Of a stretch of 64,000 nt of DNA, positions 17,920-27,752 are shown piece by piece. The stretch is from the NCBI GenBank assembly GCA_041740995.1, contig JBGSKY010000116.1, positions 1-64,000 on the forward strand. Direction: 5' to 3'. The notes below the pieces were generated by a model. It was not told where the DNA came from and ran no database searches. It saw only the letters and a program-made list of their open reading frames with translations. Source of the stretch: JBGSKY01 sp041740995. Its GTDB lineage: Bacteria; Planctomycetota; Planctomycetia; Pirellulales; Pirellulaceae. Numbering within the stretch: position 1 is the first letter of the stretch; every line of letters begins with the position of its first letter. Made by a program: the position numbers and the translations under genes.

Positions 17920-20900
17920 ATGTTTTTTCGAGAATACATTCGAATGTTGACCATCATCGCTTCGGCGATGGTGGTCTATTTTTTCACGGTCAATCCGTGG
18001 ATCGAATGGCACGCGAATGAACGACGAACGATTCTTAAGGACTGGATGCCAGCCGCTTCGACCGCCATGCCGTGGCAGACGCTGTTTCCAGAAGGCGATT
18101 GGCGACGAGACAATTCAAAGCGTCTGCAAACGCTGCGGGCCGAAATGCTTTTTCAGACGTTCAAGAACGTCGGGCCGGGTCGATATCGTGCCGCTCCGCT
18201 GACTATTCTTATCCCGCAAGCTTCGCACGGCAACGAATCCCAGAAAAATGCAGCGCCTAGCTCGATGGTGATCATCGACAATCCTGACGGAGCGGAGATC
18301 CAGTTCGAAGGCGATATCGACTGGACCAACGAGCGACGTCCACCATTGAAGAGTGTTCATCTGCACGGTGACGTTAATATAAAATCGATGTCGCTTGATC
18401 CTGAACAACATGGTGCGACGACGTTCGACGCGCATTCGAGCCATTTGCGAATCGATGGCAATCGTATCTCTAGCGTTCAAGATATTGATATTCGGATTGG
18501 AGATTCCATAATTCAGGGGCGTGACTTTTCGATCACGATGAGCCACGACATGCTCGCCTCGCAGCAAGAGCAAGCGGCGAACGATGGACCGTTCACAGGA
18601 CTTGATCGAATGGAAGTCATCTACGTTAACCGCGTTGATATCGCAATGCCGGACGGTGGGTTATTAAAACAGGAGCTAGCCAAGAAGGATCCGATGGCCA
18701 ATCTTCCCCCGGCCAACTTGAAAATTCGCTGCAAGAAGTCGTTCAATTTCGATTTCCAACAGCTAGTCGGATCATTGCATGATAGCGTGGTCATGGAACA
18801 TCATTTAATGGGTTATCCAATCGATCGATTCACGGCTAACCAAATTGACTTGCAGTTTGAGTATCAGGCCCGAACGGATGTGTCGACGGTTGTATCGGCA
18901 ATTGATGACGATTCCAGCGGCACTGCCTTGGAGCTAGATGATGGTTCGTTAGTTCTCAAGCGCTTTGAAGCATATGGAACGCAAAGCTTTGATTTGACTG
19001 ATGGGAGTCGTTGGTTAAATGTGGAAGCTCCGAACTTTGATGCCAGTTGCAAAGCTCGTTGGATGCAATTCCTGATCGACGAGAACGCAATCGCGTTGGC
19101 CAATCGACTGCCGACAGAAACGACAATAGAAACATCGCCAGTTTTTCTCCGCCGGGAACAGCTCGAAGTCTGGGCCCCGAAGCTGGAATACAAATTCACA
19201 CCGCGCTCCGATGAAACCGCTGCGGCCAACGCGGATCATCTCGGATTGCTGTGGGCACAGGGGCCAGGCGAAGCGGCGATGCGGACTAGTTCTAATGAGA
19301 CGTGGAATGTTTCTTGGGCAAATACACTTACGCTGCGCCCCTTCGAGGATGAAGACTTGCTGACGGTCGACGGCGCCGCTCAAGTGCGGAGCAGCCTTCA
19401 GGGAAGATTCTCCGCCGAGACGATCGAAGTCTGGTTGTCACGACTGGCTCGTAATACTGCGCCGCAAAACTCTGCTACTGCACCGATGGGAAATCTCGCT
19501 GGCGATGGGATGTCCGACGTCGTACCGTCTCGATTGAATGCACGCAAGGAAGTCATTGTTAACTCCAAAACTCTGCGCGCTCAGGTAGCATCGCTGACCG
19601 TTTGGTTCGCCTACCCCCCGCCAATCGCAAGTTTTAACGATGCAATGGTCATGCAACCATTGCAGACCGGCCCGCTTGGCAGCGATCCTTCGTCGCCTCG
19701 CAATGTCGCCGATGCCAATCAACCGCCACGGATGATTGCAGCGGCAGCAAGCGATGGCACCGCACCCCTTGCCAATGGAATATCACCGTCGGTCGCTGTG
19801 CCGATTCGCAACGCCAACACACCATTTGTGGAACCGTTGACAGTCACCGGTTCGACGTTGGAAGCGCATCTCCTGTGCAAATCCGATCAAGACCCAGAGT
19901 TGGTCGATTTGAAGCTGCACGGTGACGTGACGATGACCAAGGAGCGATTGTCCGAAACATTCCCTTGGCCAGTTACGATGCTGGGAACCTCTGTCAATAT
20001 TCAAGGTGGTACTAACGATGATGCAATTATCGACATTCGCGGGTTACCTGCCCGCGTGTTAATCGGAACTGGCAATGTGATCGGGAATCGAATTCAATTC
20101 GACCAGCGAAATCAGCTGCTCTGGATGGATCAGCCCGGAGAGATGACGATTCCACCAGAAATTATCGTCAAGCCCGCGTCGGTAAAGTCGGTTGAGCCAC
20201 GCTATGTAAGTTCGTCGATTCAAGCGCCGCCATTGATGAATCCAAGCAATCCAAACGTGGAAAACGTCAGCGGGCAATTTATCCAACCGCCGCACGTTCG
20301 ATGGAATGGACAAATGACCTTTGACGGTTTGCTTGTCACAATGAACCAAGGGGTGCAGATCGATGCGAAATGGCAAAGCGATCCAGAGACAATCTGGCAC
20401 ATGGCTTCGCAAAGCGACGAATTGCGGGTCGAGATGACCACTTCGACGTTTGCCAATCAGAGCAACGCAGCATCGAAAGTTCAAACGGTTCAATTGTCGG
20501 GCAACGTCGACATTAAAGCTGCGCAAACGAATGTCGCTGGCGAACGTCGATCGCTTGAGCATCTGACGCTGCCACAGCTCACCATTTTTACTCAGACACA
20601 ACAGGTGCTTGGAACCGGTCCAGGTTCGCTGCGTTCGCGTCGATTTAATCGGCGTCAGTCGCCAGAGGGGCCAGACGCTCAAGCGACTACCGGAATTCAA
20701 GATCAATTGCAGTGCATACACATGACTTACTATGGCCAGCTTGATGGCTCGTACAGCGATAGTCGACTTAGTTTTCGTCGCAACGTGGCTGCGATCATGG
20801 GACCGATTCAAAATTGGGACGACTCGCTGGACGTTGATCGCATCAACACGCCTGGCTTTGGTCAAACAAAATTGGAAACTGAAGTCTTGTCGATCTACAG

Positions 20901-21378
20901 CACGCGCGAACTGCCATGGGTTCAAGAGATGGAACGAAGATTTCCCAACAGCACCAAGTCGGCTTGGGAGTTAGTTGCCAACGGGAATGTGATTGTAAAT
21001 TCTAACACCGAACGAGGCGTACTAACGATGTTGGCTGACGAAGGACGTTACAACGCTTTGAATGAAGTGCTAAAGATTGCTGGAACGCCCAATAAACCGG
21101 CGAGCTTGCGGAAAGTGGCTAGTGCAGCCGACCCCGATGGAATGCAAACCGAATTGAACGACGGTCTATTTAATCTTCGGACCGGTGAGATGCAATTCCA
21201 GCCGTTGTACATTCGCGGCAATGTCCCACAGCGTTATCAATCCAATCCAAATCCAAATCCAAATCCAAATCCAAATCCAAATCCAAATCCAGCCAACGCC
21301 AACGCCAACGCGGGTCAGCCGCAAGCACCCGTCCTGCAATCGCCTCGGGATTTCAACCCGTTCAACCAAGGACGTTAA
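17920..21378 (+). CDS. Large LptA/LptC-like envelope protein (OstA-type beta-jellyroll repeats)
   Basis: A 1152-residue protein with one N-terminal membrane helix (about 10-30: MLTIIASAMVVYFFTVNPW) and a long periplasmic part. Segments such as LKSVHLHGDVNIKSM, DLKLHGDVTMTKE, VQLSGNVDIKAAQ and GNVIVNSNTERGVLTMLAD resemble the repeated beta-strands of LptC/LptA, which bridge lipopolysaccharide transport. It is about five times longer than LptC and may combine both roles, or build its own bridge. The C-terminus ends in NP and NA dipeptide repeats, Pro-rich and probably disordered. The assignment rests on repeat character, not on a diagnostic motif. Confidence 0.6.
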   Translation: MFFREYIRMLTIIASAMVVYFFTVNPWIEWHANERRTILKDWMPAASTAMPWQTLFPEGDWRRDNSKRLQTLRAEMLFQTFKNVGPGRYRAAPLTILIPQASHGNESQKNAAPSSMVIIDNPDGAEIQFEGDIDWTNERRPPLKSVHLHGDVNIKSMSLDPEQHGATTFDAHSSHLRIDGNRISSVQDIDIRIGDSIIQGRDFSITMSHDMLASQQEQAANDGPFTGLDRMEVIYVNRVDIAMPDGGLLKQELAKKDPMANLPPANLKIRCKKSFNFDFQQLVGSLHDSVVMEHHLMGYPIDRFTANQIDLQFEYQARTDVSTVVSAIDDDSSGTALELDDGSLVLKRFEAYGTQSFDLTDGSRWLNVEAPNFDASCKARWMQFLIDENAIALANRLPTETTIETSPVFLRREQLEVWAPKLEYKFTPRSDETAAANADHLGLLWAQGPGEAAMRTSSNETWNVSWANTLTLRPFEDEDLLTVDGAAQVRSSLQGRFSAETIEVWLSRLARNTAPQNSATAPMGNLAGDGMSDVVPSRLNARKEVIVNSKTLRAQVASLTVWFAYPPPIASFNDAMVMQPLQTGPLGSDPSSPRNVADANQPPRMIAAAASDGTAPLANGISPSVAVPIRNANTPFVEPLTVTGSTLEAHLLCKSDQDPELVDLKLHGDVTMTKERLSETFPWPVTMLGTSVNIQGGTNDDAIIDIRGLPARVLIGTGNVIGNRIQFDQRNQLLWMDQPGEMTIPPEIIVKPASVKSVEPRYVSSSIQAPPLMNPSNPNVENVSGQFIQPPHVRWNGQMTFDGLLVTMNQGVQIDAKWQSDPETIWHMASQSDELRVEMTTSTFANQSNAASKVQTVQLSGNVDIKAAQTNVAGERRSLEHLTLPQLTIFTQTQQVLGTGPGSLRSRRFNRRQSPEGPDAQATTGIQDQLQCIHMTYYGQLDGSYSDSRLSFRRNVAAIMGPIQNWDDSLDVDRINTPGFGQTKLETEVLSIYSTRELPWVQEMERRFPNSTKSAWELVANGNVIVNSNTERGVLTMLADEGRYNALNEVLKIAGTPNKPASLRKVASAADPDGMQTELNDGLFNLRTGEMQFQPLYIRGNVPQRYQSNPNPNPNPNPNPNPNPANANANAGQPQAPVLQSPRDFNPFNQGR
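21244..21309 (+). repeat. In-frame hexanucleotide microsatellite (8 x AATCCA, then 3 x GCCAAC)
   Basis: Eight perfect AATCCA units (21244-21291) followed by three GCCAAC units (21292-21309) encode an Asn-Pro then Ala-Asn dipeptide tail in the LptC-like protein. Because the unit is 6 bp, changes in copy number alter tail length without shifting the frame. Confidence 0.95.
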
Positions 21379-21419
21379 ATCTCAGCACGCGTTATTTCGC
21401 AAAATTTGCTGTGTCCGAT

Positions 21420-22772
21420 CTACAACTTCGATTGTAGCCAAGTGACGACTTTGAGCAGCTGCAAGTCTTCGGCGATCGATGGATCATTAGAAATGATTGT
21501 GGCAGTCAAGTCTGCACGGTTCACTGGGGGCGAATCTTGCGATGCAGGTTCAGCGTCTTGGTCAGTAGCGTTTTCAGTCGCTGTTAAATCGCCGCCGTCG
21601 CGACGGAAAAGTCGTTTGAACGCGGCGCTGTGTTGCTCCGGCGTAAGCACTTGTTCTAGCTCTGGATCGGGATCAACGCCCCATTCGGCGTCCGGATTTG
21701 CTTCATCGGGGCGATTGATATTTCGCTTACTTGGCGAATACCAATACGCTGTTGTAAGTCGCAATGCGGCCCGACCGCCGTCCATCTCGATTACATTTTG
21801 TACTGAACCTTTACCATAAGAGCGCTGACCAGCCACGACGGCGCGTTTAGCGTCCTGCAAGCAAGCCGCAGTGACTTCTGACGCACTGGCCGACCCTTCG
21901 TCGATCAATATGACCAGCGGAACGTCGGACCCAATAAGCGTTCCGGCTGTGGCTTTGATTACAGAGTCCATACCTTTAACGCGTCCTTCTGTCGTCACGA
22001 TGACACCGGATTCGAGAAACATGTCGCAGATGTCGCGGGCGGTATCAAGCAAGCCACCAGCGTTGTCACGCAAGTCAATTATAACTGCATTTGCATCGGC
22101 GGCTTCTTTTTTGAGAAAACGTTTCATTTCCGCAGCACTTTGCTCGCCAAAGATTGCCATGTGGATGTAGGCAATGCGTGGATCGGCTTGCATCTTATAA
22201 ACTGTATTGCCCGCTTCATCGCGATGGTCGCCTACGACCGACGGGGTTTCAATAATTTCACGCGTCAACGAAACATCGAACAACGCTGTTTGTTCGGGAC
22301 GGCGGATCGTCAAAAGGACTTGCGTTTTCGGCTTGCCTCTTAAAAGTGCGCTGGCTTGATCGATCGCCATATTCTCTGCAGACGTACCGTCGATCTTGAC
22401 AATCGTGTCTTCAGCCAAAAGACCAGCCCGCGCGGCCGGTGCGTCGCGAATGGTTCGAACGACTCGCAATTCTCCTTCATCGGACTTACTGATCACAACG
22501 CCCAAGCCAGCAAAACTTTGTTCGATCTGGGAGCGAAAGGATGAAAGATCGGTAGGTGGAATGTAGCTGCTATAGGGATCAAGTTTCTCCATCATGCCGC
22601 TGATTGCTTGCTGGCCCAACGTTGTTCGATCGATCGGTTTGATATACATCCGCTCGATATAGTCAATTGCCAAAGCGACGTCATTAACGGCCTGCATTCG
22701 TTGAGCTTGGACAGCACAAACGATGCAACCGATGATTATCAAGACCAACAAGCGAAGGTTACGACCTGTCAT
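21420..22772 (-). CDS. S41-family C-terminal processing protease (CtpA-like)
   Basis: A 450-residue periplasmic serine protease. After an N-terminal membrane anchor (about 5-22) come a PDZ domain (about 85-170, with SFAGLGVVIS and RAGLLAEDTIVKIDG) and the S41 catalytic core. The catalytic serine lies in DEGSASASEV and the general-base lysine in SYGKGSVQ. The C-terminal ~60 residues are Asp/Glu-rich and variable. The longest frame begins at a TTG (22808); the ATG at 22772, directly before the anchor, is preferred. It ends 41 bp after the convergent LptC-like gene. Targets are unknown; relatives trim envelope proteins and peptidoglycan enzymes. Confidence 0.93.
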   Translation of the reverse strand: MTGRNLRLLVLIIIGCIVCAVQAQRMQAVNDVALAIDYIERMYIKPIDRTTLGQQAISGMMEKLDPYSSYIPPTDLSSFRSQIEQSFAGLGVVISKSDEGELRVVRTIRDAPAARAGLLAEDTIVKIDGTSAENMAIDQASALLRGKPKTQVLLTIRRPEQTALFDVSLTREIIETPSVVGDHRDEAGNTVYKMQADPRIAYIHMAIFGEQSAAEMKRFLKKEAADANAVIIDLRDNAGGLLDTARDICDMFLESGVIVTTEGRVKGMDSVIKATAGTLIGSDVPLVILIDEGSASASEVTAACLQDAKRAVVAGQRSYGKGSVQNVIEMDGGRAALRLTTAYWYSPSKRNINRPDEANPDAEWGVDPDPELEQVLTPEQHSAAFKRLFRRDGGDLTATENATDQDAEPASQDSPPVNRADLTATIISNDPSIAEDLQLLKVVTWLQSKL

Positions 22773-22863
22773 TAATTCATTCGTCCAATCAAGAAAATTC
22801 GAGTTCAATTGCCAATCGGCTCACGCATGCTTCTCTGTTGAATCATCACTAATTGTAAAGAGC

Positions 22864-22924
22864 CTATCCGAAAAGGGGTCTGACCCTTTGGAGGAACGGA
22901 GAGGGGCAGACCCTTTTCGGATAG
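22864..22924. repeat. Dispersed hairpin repeat, copy 1
   Basis: Arms of about 22 bases start with CTATCCGAAAAGGGG and return as CCCTTTTCGGATAG around the 16-base loop TTTGGAGGAACGGAGA. One G is unpaired and there is one A-G mismatch. It lies between the divergent protease and Wzz genes. The second copy is at 59641-59703, with an identical loop and one compensated base pair. Confidence 0.93.
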
Positions 22925-23135
22925 TTTCTAAGTCTTGCTAAGCGTTTCGTCATTGAGCAAGCCGTCAAAGTGCCGATTTTAACGATCGAGAGACTTGTAG
23001 CAGGATCGTTTAGCAACAAATTGGCCGCTTTAAGTCTACACCCTCTCGTCGATTCTACCGAGAGCTACGTTTCCAAACCGAGATTCTATCGACCTTGGAA
23101 TCGCTTCTCGTCGATGCACACAAGTTGGAACGCTC

Positions 23136-25085
23136 ATGACTCAAAAAACTTTATTCGCTGAAATCCCAGCCGTTAAGGCGATCTTGCGATCGTTGATCGT
23201 ATGGTCCCCGCTGTGGATCGGTGCGACCATTGTTTTCGGTGTCTTGGGAGGAGTTTATGCGTTTCTGCTCAAAGACGATGTTTACCTCGCCTCACAAGCC
23301 GTTTTGGTCCGTGACGAAGCCAACGCGACCATGATGCGATTGGGTCGCTTCGAATCGCAAACGCAAATGAAGGCCGCTCAAGAAACGATTATGGAGATGG
23401 CAAAGAACCATCAAGTCGTTCACGATGCACTTAAAGCTGTTGGGCCGGCCGGAAGCTCTTGGTGGCCATTCGCAAGCTCCGAAGCGTATCCTGATGATCG
23501 GCTGGTTCGCAACTTCGCTGACGACTGCATCGCGATTCATGCGCCCAAAGGCGTGGAGTTTGGAAACACGGAAGTCATCTACATCGACGTCAAAGCGGAA
23601 ACACCAGAGCGAGCTTTAAAACTCGTCAGCGCTTTATCCGAATCGTTAGATCATCGTATGCGTCAAGTCCGGCAAACTCGAGCTGAGAGCGTGCTGGCTG
23701 AATTAGCCACCGCGAAAACAGCCGCGCAAGGCGAGTTGCAAACGATCTCGGCAAAGATGCAGGACGTGGAACAGAAAGCTGGTCCGCAATTGTCAGAGCT
23801 TCGAAGCTTGACGGATTCGGCTTCCAGTGGCTCTGGTTCACGCGCGCAGATTGATCAGATTGAAAACGAACTTCGTACTGCCGCTCGTGAGAATGCTCAA
23901 CTGCTGGCCGACCTAGAACTTCTCACCGCAGCATTGTCCGATCCAGCGTCCTACGTTCTCGCGCCAGGGTCGCTATTGAATGCGCAGCCGGGGCTGAAGA
24001 AGTTGCGTGAAGGCTTGGCTGATGCGCAGCTCAGCACCTCGCAATTGATCGGCCGCTTTACCGACGCTCATCCATTGGTTGCTGCGGCCCGTGACGCTCA
24101 GAGCTCGATTGAAAATCGGCTGATCGATCAATTGAACTCGTCCAAGATCGCGTTGGAAGCGGACATTCAAACCAGCGAGCAACGCATCAAACAATTGAAC
24201 TATCAGAAAGAACTCGCAGAACAACGACTGGACGATCTGGCAGGTATTCGTACCGAGTATTCCAATTTGGTTTCGGAACTAAAAACCCGAACGAACATAT
24301 TACAAGAAATCGAACGTCAGTTGGCAGAAGCTCATGCGTCCAAGCAAGCTGCGCTTTCGATTAGCCTTTTGACGCGAATGGACAGCCCAATGGTTGGCGA
24401 TAAACCAATCGGCCCAGGTCGCATTACGTTGACAGCAATCTTTGCAATTTCAGGCATGTTACTGTCGCTAGGATTTGTTTTTGCGGTTACGCCAATCGAT
24501 GGAAATCCTCGGTTCGGTCGGCGCTGGGGCGATTACATGGCGGCCGATCAACGCAGTAACACAGAGACCGCCGACGAAGAAAAGGTCGCTCAACGATTGG
24601 TTGCCGAAGGCAAACCAAAAGGTAAGACTTCGCCGAAGGCCTCTCCGAGTTTCGACCGTTTGGCGATTTTGCAGGCCGATACGGCGCTAGAGAGCTCGTC
24701 GCTAGATTTCGGCGAAGTGAAATTGGACATTGATAAGTTGCTTGCCGAAGACTCGGACTATGGCGGTGGAGCAAAGGCGAAAGAAGAATTTGCAGACTGC
24801 GAGTTCAGTCGCGTCAGCACGCGTTCGGATGTGCTTGAAAAACTTATGCAAGTCAAAGAAGCCTTTGAAGATGGCAGTCCAGCGACCGCTGAAGCGTTTG
24901 AAGAACCACACAGCCGACTGTCCGATCCGCTTTGTCGGCCCGCACCTAGGGCAACCAAAAAAGCAAGCTTGGCCGTCTCGTCGGCGTCCAAAGAGGATGC
25001 AAGCGAACGTCGCAACAATCCGCGAACTGAAGCTGCGCCGAACAAGCCTGTCCGAGTTGCTGTTCGCAAGAAATCCGGCAGCTAA
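23136..25085 (+). CDS. Wzz/polysaccharide co-polymerase chain-length protein
   Basis: A 649-residue inner-membrane protein of the kind that sets polysaccharide chain length during export. The first membrane helix is at about 20-45 (SPLWIGATIVFGVLGGVYAF), followed by a Wzz domain and a long coiled-coil periplasmic part (about 170-400). The proline-containing stretch before the second helix (DKPIGPGRITLTAIF) is typical of co-polymerases; that helix lies at about 430-452. The ~200-residue cytoplasmic tail is charged and lacks Walker motifs, so the tyrosine kinase, if any, is a separate protein. The TolC gene converges on it with a 69-bp gap. Confidence 0.85.
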   Translation: MTQKTLFAEIPAVKAILRSLIVWSPLWIGATIVFGVLGGVYAFLLKDDVYLASQAVLVRDEANATMMRLGRFESQTQMKAAQETIMEMAKNHQVVHDALKAVGPAGSSWWPFASSEAYPDDRLVRNFADDCIAIHAPKGVEFGNTEVIYIDVKAETPERALKLVSALSESLDHRMRQVRQTRAESVLAELATAKTAAQGELQTISAKMQDVEQKAGPQLSELRSLTDSASSGSGSRAQIDQIENELRTAARENAQLLADLELLTAALSDPASYVLAPGSLLNAQPGLKKLREGLADAQLSTSQLIGRFTDAHPLVAAARDAQSSIENRLIDQLNSSKIALEADIQTSEQRIKQLNYQKELAEQRLDDLAGIRTEYSNLVSELKTRTNILQEIERQLAEAHASKQAALSISLLTRMDSPMVGDKPIGPGRITLTAIFAISGMLLSLGFVFAVTPIDGNPRFGRRWGDYMAADQRSNTETADEEKVAQRLVAEGKPKGKTSPKASPSFDRLAILQADTALESSSLDFGEVKLDIDKLLAEDSDYGGGAKAKEEFADCEFSRVSTRSDVLEKLMQVKEAFEDGSPATAEAFEEPHSRLSDPLCRPAPRATKKASLAVSSASKEDASERRNNPRTEAAPNKPVRVAVRKKSGS

Positions 25086-25154
25086 CAATGCCCGCGAAAA
25101 CTTTTTTGACGCCACAGATTGAAATCGGTCTAACGAAACACTACGCCAACTTCG

Positions 25155-27353
25155 CTACGGGGCTTGGCTGGATTCAGCCAATTCCGCGTAGTTCTCAAAC
25201 GTCAGCATCGTTCCGGCAGCTAGTCTAGCGCGAGCGATGGCAATCATGTAAGTGCTTTGGGCCAACGCCCAATTATTCTCAGTTTGGATCAATCGCGATT
25301 GTGCGTCCAAGATTTCGTCAAGTAGCAACGCGGGATTCGAATTTTCGAGATCTGGATTTGACTCCCAACGATCAACCAAATATTGCAGCTCGTCAGCAGT
25401 CGCCAGCGTCGCAGTGACCGACGAAGAAAACTCGGCGTATGTTGCATCGAGCTCTGCGGCAGCCGAACGAATCTCAGCGCCAACATTCAAAAGTTGCTGG
25501 TCGAGATCGAACAGCAATTGTCGCATTTGCAAATTGCGTTGCCGCATAATCGCTTTCGCGGCCGTATTAGAATTGGGCCGTTGATACGACAGACCCGCCG
25601 AGTAACTTGGCCGACCGCGGGCGAACTGATCTGCAAATGAATCCGCAAATGCATAGTCACCATTGAGTCCTCGGATGTAAGTTTCGGTCACTAGGTTCAG
25701 CGTTGATCGCAAGTCGTTGGCTGCAACTTGGATTTGAACTTGGCTTGCGCGAATTTGATCGCGGATGCGAATCACTTCTGGGCGACCTTCCAATGCGACC
25801 GCCAACTCGTAAGAAACATCACTTTCGATTCGATCGTTCAATGGTATGGAAACGGGCAACAGTTCAGCCTCTGCATCAGCAACTAATTCGGGCGAGTTGA
25901 CCAACATGCGAAGCTGAGCCGCCATCTTGGCTTGATCGGCAAAGGCACGTTGGATGCGTGCTTGTTGGCCAACGACGGCCGCCCTGGCACGACTTGCCTG
26001 GCTTCGTGTTCCGTCGATATCGGCGCGAGCCTCGATGTTTTCTGAAATCTGTCGCAGCCTCACCAACGCTCGCTGGCCCTGCAACAATGTTGCTCGGTGA
26101 TAAAACAACAACCAGTAAGCTTGCGAAACGTCGAACACATGTTTCTGCATCGAAAGGTTCGCATCGGTCGTGCTGATGTTGGCCGCGATTTGAGCAATGG
26201 CGATCGACGAGCGATTGTAAAAAGTACCCGCACCGCGTTTCAATGGTTGTGTGTATCGTAGAACCATTCGGCTGTCGGCTTGTTGTGCCGGAACAAAAAA
26301 TTGTGAGTTATTGTTTCGCAGCCCGAGGTCCTGATACAGCTCTGTCTTGCCGCCGTATTGATTCAATCCTCGAACACCCAAATTATTTTGCAAGTAGTGT
26401 TCGTTCAGCCGCGGTGCGCCGCCGGTCGTAAGCAAGTTTCCTACCGGATCGCTCGTGTCATGAAACATCGATTCAACGAATCGCGTGGGATCAAAAATGC
26501 CACTCGCCTCGCTGACCTCAGCTTGTCGGATCTGCGGGGTGGTCAGTATCGATTGGATCTGTGGCGAGTTAGCGAGCGACTGCCAAACTAACGATTCCAA
26601 ATCGATCATCAGTTTGGGCACTTCAACCGCGAGGATCGGTTGTTGGACTTCATCATTCCACCATGGCTGTAGCGTTACGGCTGGCAGATCAATTTGAACG
26701 CTTTGCAAATGGGAATCTCGGATTTCGCCACGCGGTAATCTTTGTGCAGCATCAGTGGAAACATAGCGTTGCCCAGCGACGGATGATTCGACGTCAGGAA
26801 AATCGCTTGGCGATTCCGATTGTGGAAACGGATCGCGCGGTTGATCATAGATCTGGCTTTCGCTGGCCACTTCAGCCAAGTTCGCTTCAACCGTGGAAAC
26901 GACCGGAAATGTTGAACTAGTATCGCTGGGCAACGATGCTGGTGGTTCTGGCATCGAAGGTTGCTCAGTCAAGCTTTCATCAAACTCGAAGCTCGTAGCC
27001 GGCGCTTCGATCGACGGCGATTTTTCTCGCCGAAAACTCGAGATCAAACGCATAATACCGTTGGGCTGGACGGGCGGCGCTGTGCTGTTGAGCGGCGATG
27101 GGTCAGTCGAACCAGTGTTGAGGGCTGGTGCCGCTTTGCGAGGCTGCTGCTGCTGCTGCGCCAGTTGCGGAATCACTTTCCGACTGGGTTCGTCGTATAC
27201 AAAGTCTGCAGACCGGCTGCTGCTGCAAAAGAAGCCGATTGCGATTGCTATAGCAGCTATTTTGGCGCATGCAGAAGCGGTTTCGGTGCCGCAGCATCGA
27301 AAAACACCAATCTCAGGCAATCGCCTGCAAGAAGGGTATTCGGGGCGCTTCAA
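25155..27353 (-). CDS. TolC-family outer-membrane efflux protein
   Basis: A 732-residue protein. The last ~480 residues show two tandem TolC-type helical hairpin repeats (for example QKHVFDVSQAYWLLFYHRATL and LNVGAEIRSAAAELDATYAEF), the trimeric outer-membrane duct of type I and RND exporters. A signal peptide (KIAAIAIAIGFFCSSSRSA, about 31-49) is followed by ~170 residues of Gln/Pro/Ser-rich linker not seen in classic TolC. The frame starts with TTG and no in-frame ATG precedes the signal peptide, so the start is uncertain. It could serve the Wzz system next door or the HlyD cluster at 37.7-43.3 kb; neither link is proven. Confidence 0.85.
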   Translation of the reverse strand: MKRPEYPSCRRLPEIGVFRCCGTETASACAKIAAIAIAIGFFCSSSRSADFVYDEPSRKVIPQLAQQQQQPRKAAPALNTGSTDPSPLNSTAPPVQPNGIMRLISSFRREKSPSIEAPATSFEFDESLTEQPSMPEPPASLPSDTSSTFPVVSTVEANLAEVASESQIYDQPRDPFPQSESPSDFPDVESSVAGQRYVSTDAAQRLPRGEIRDSHLQSVQIDLPAVTLQPWWNDEVQQPILAVEVPKLMIDLESLVWQSLANSPQIQSILTTPQIRQAEVSEASGIFDPTRFVESMFHDTSDPVGNLLTTGGAPRLNEHYLQNNLGVRGLNQYGGKTELYQDLGLRNNNSQFFVPAQQADSRMVLRYTQPLKRGAGTFYNRSSIAIAQIAANISTTDANLSMQKHVFDVSQAYWLLFYHRATLLQGQRALVRLRQISENIEARADIDGTRSQASRARAAVVGQQARIQRAFADQAKMAAQLRMLVNSPELVADAEAELLPVSIPLNDRIESDVSYELAVALEGRPEVIRIRDQIRASQVQIQVAANDLRSTLNLVTETYIRGLNGDYAFADSFADQFARGRPSYSAGLSYQRPNSNTAAKAIMRQRNLQMRQLLFDLDQQLLNVGAEIRSAAAELDATYAEFSSSVTATLATADELQYLVDRWESNPDLENSNPALLLDEILDAQSRLIQTENNWALAQSTYMIAIARARLAAGTMLTFENYAELAESSQAP

Positions 27354-27752
27354 ACCGGTGCCTCAGCTACAAATGCAAGCAAAACGCAGGTAAATACGAG
27401 CGAAAACAGACTTTCACTTCTCTTTTCGATCGGATCAGAGATGAGTTGCGCTGAAGAGATTAGCTGACGCGCGGAAGCCGCATACAAATAACAAGCGGCT
27501 CGCCTTGCCGACATCGTATGGACTGTTTTCAAGGCAATCTTGCGTTATTCAGCAACGTTATGCCAACCGTTAGATCTTGCCATATTCGACGGGTGCTGCG
27601 AAAGCGCCGCAGCGGCAAACCGCGGCTGATGATCCGACCACATTTCAAGTTCGGGTAACTCGTAGCCGAAGTCACCAGACTTCGGAGTTTTTTCGTTGGG
27701 CAATCCGATCGCTGCCGAGATCGGCGACCCTAAGACTGAATGTGGTTGAAAA
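27354..27752. other. Intergenic region with short hairpin element
   Basis: 400 bp with no convincing gene. It contains the perfect stem CCGAAGTC/GACTTCGG with ACCA loop at 27666-27685. On the plus strand AGTTTTTT follows, terminator-like but pointing away from both minus-strand neighbours. A related CCGAAGTC hairpin is, from memory, common in planctomycete intergenic DNA. Confidence 0.55.

Noticed and set aside
20059..20925. 288-codon open frame antisense to the LptC-like gene
   Set aside because: It lies wholly inside a gene with clear domain character on the other strand; its translation is rich in Arg/His/Cys/Trp, as expected for an antisense shadow.
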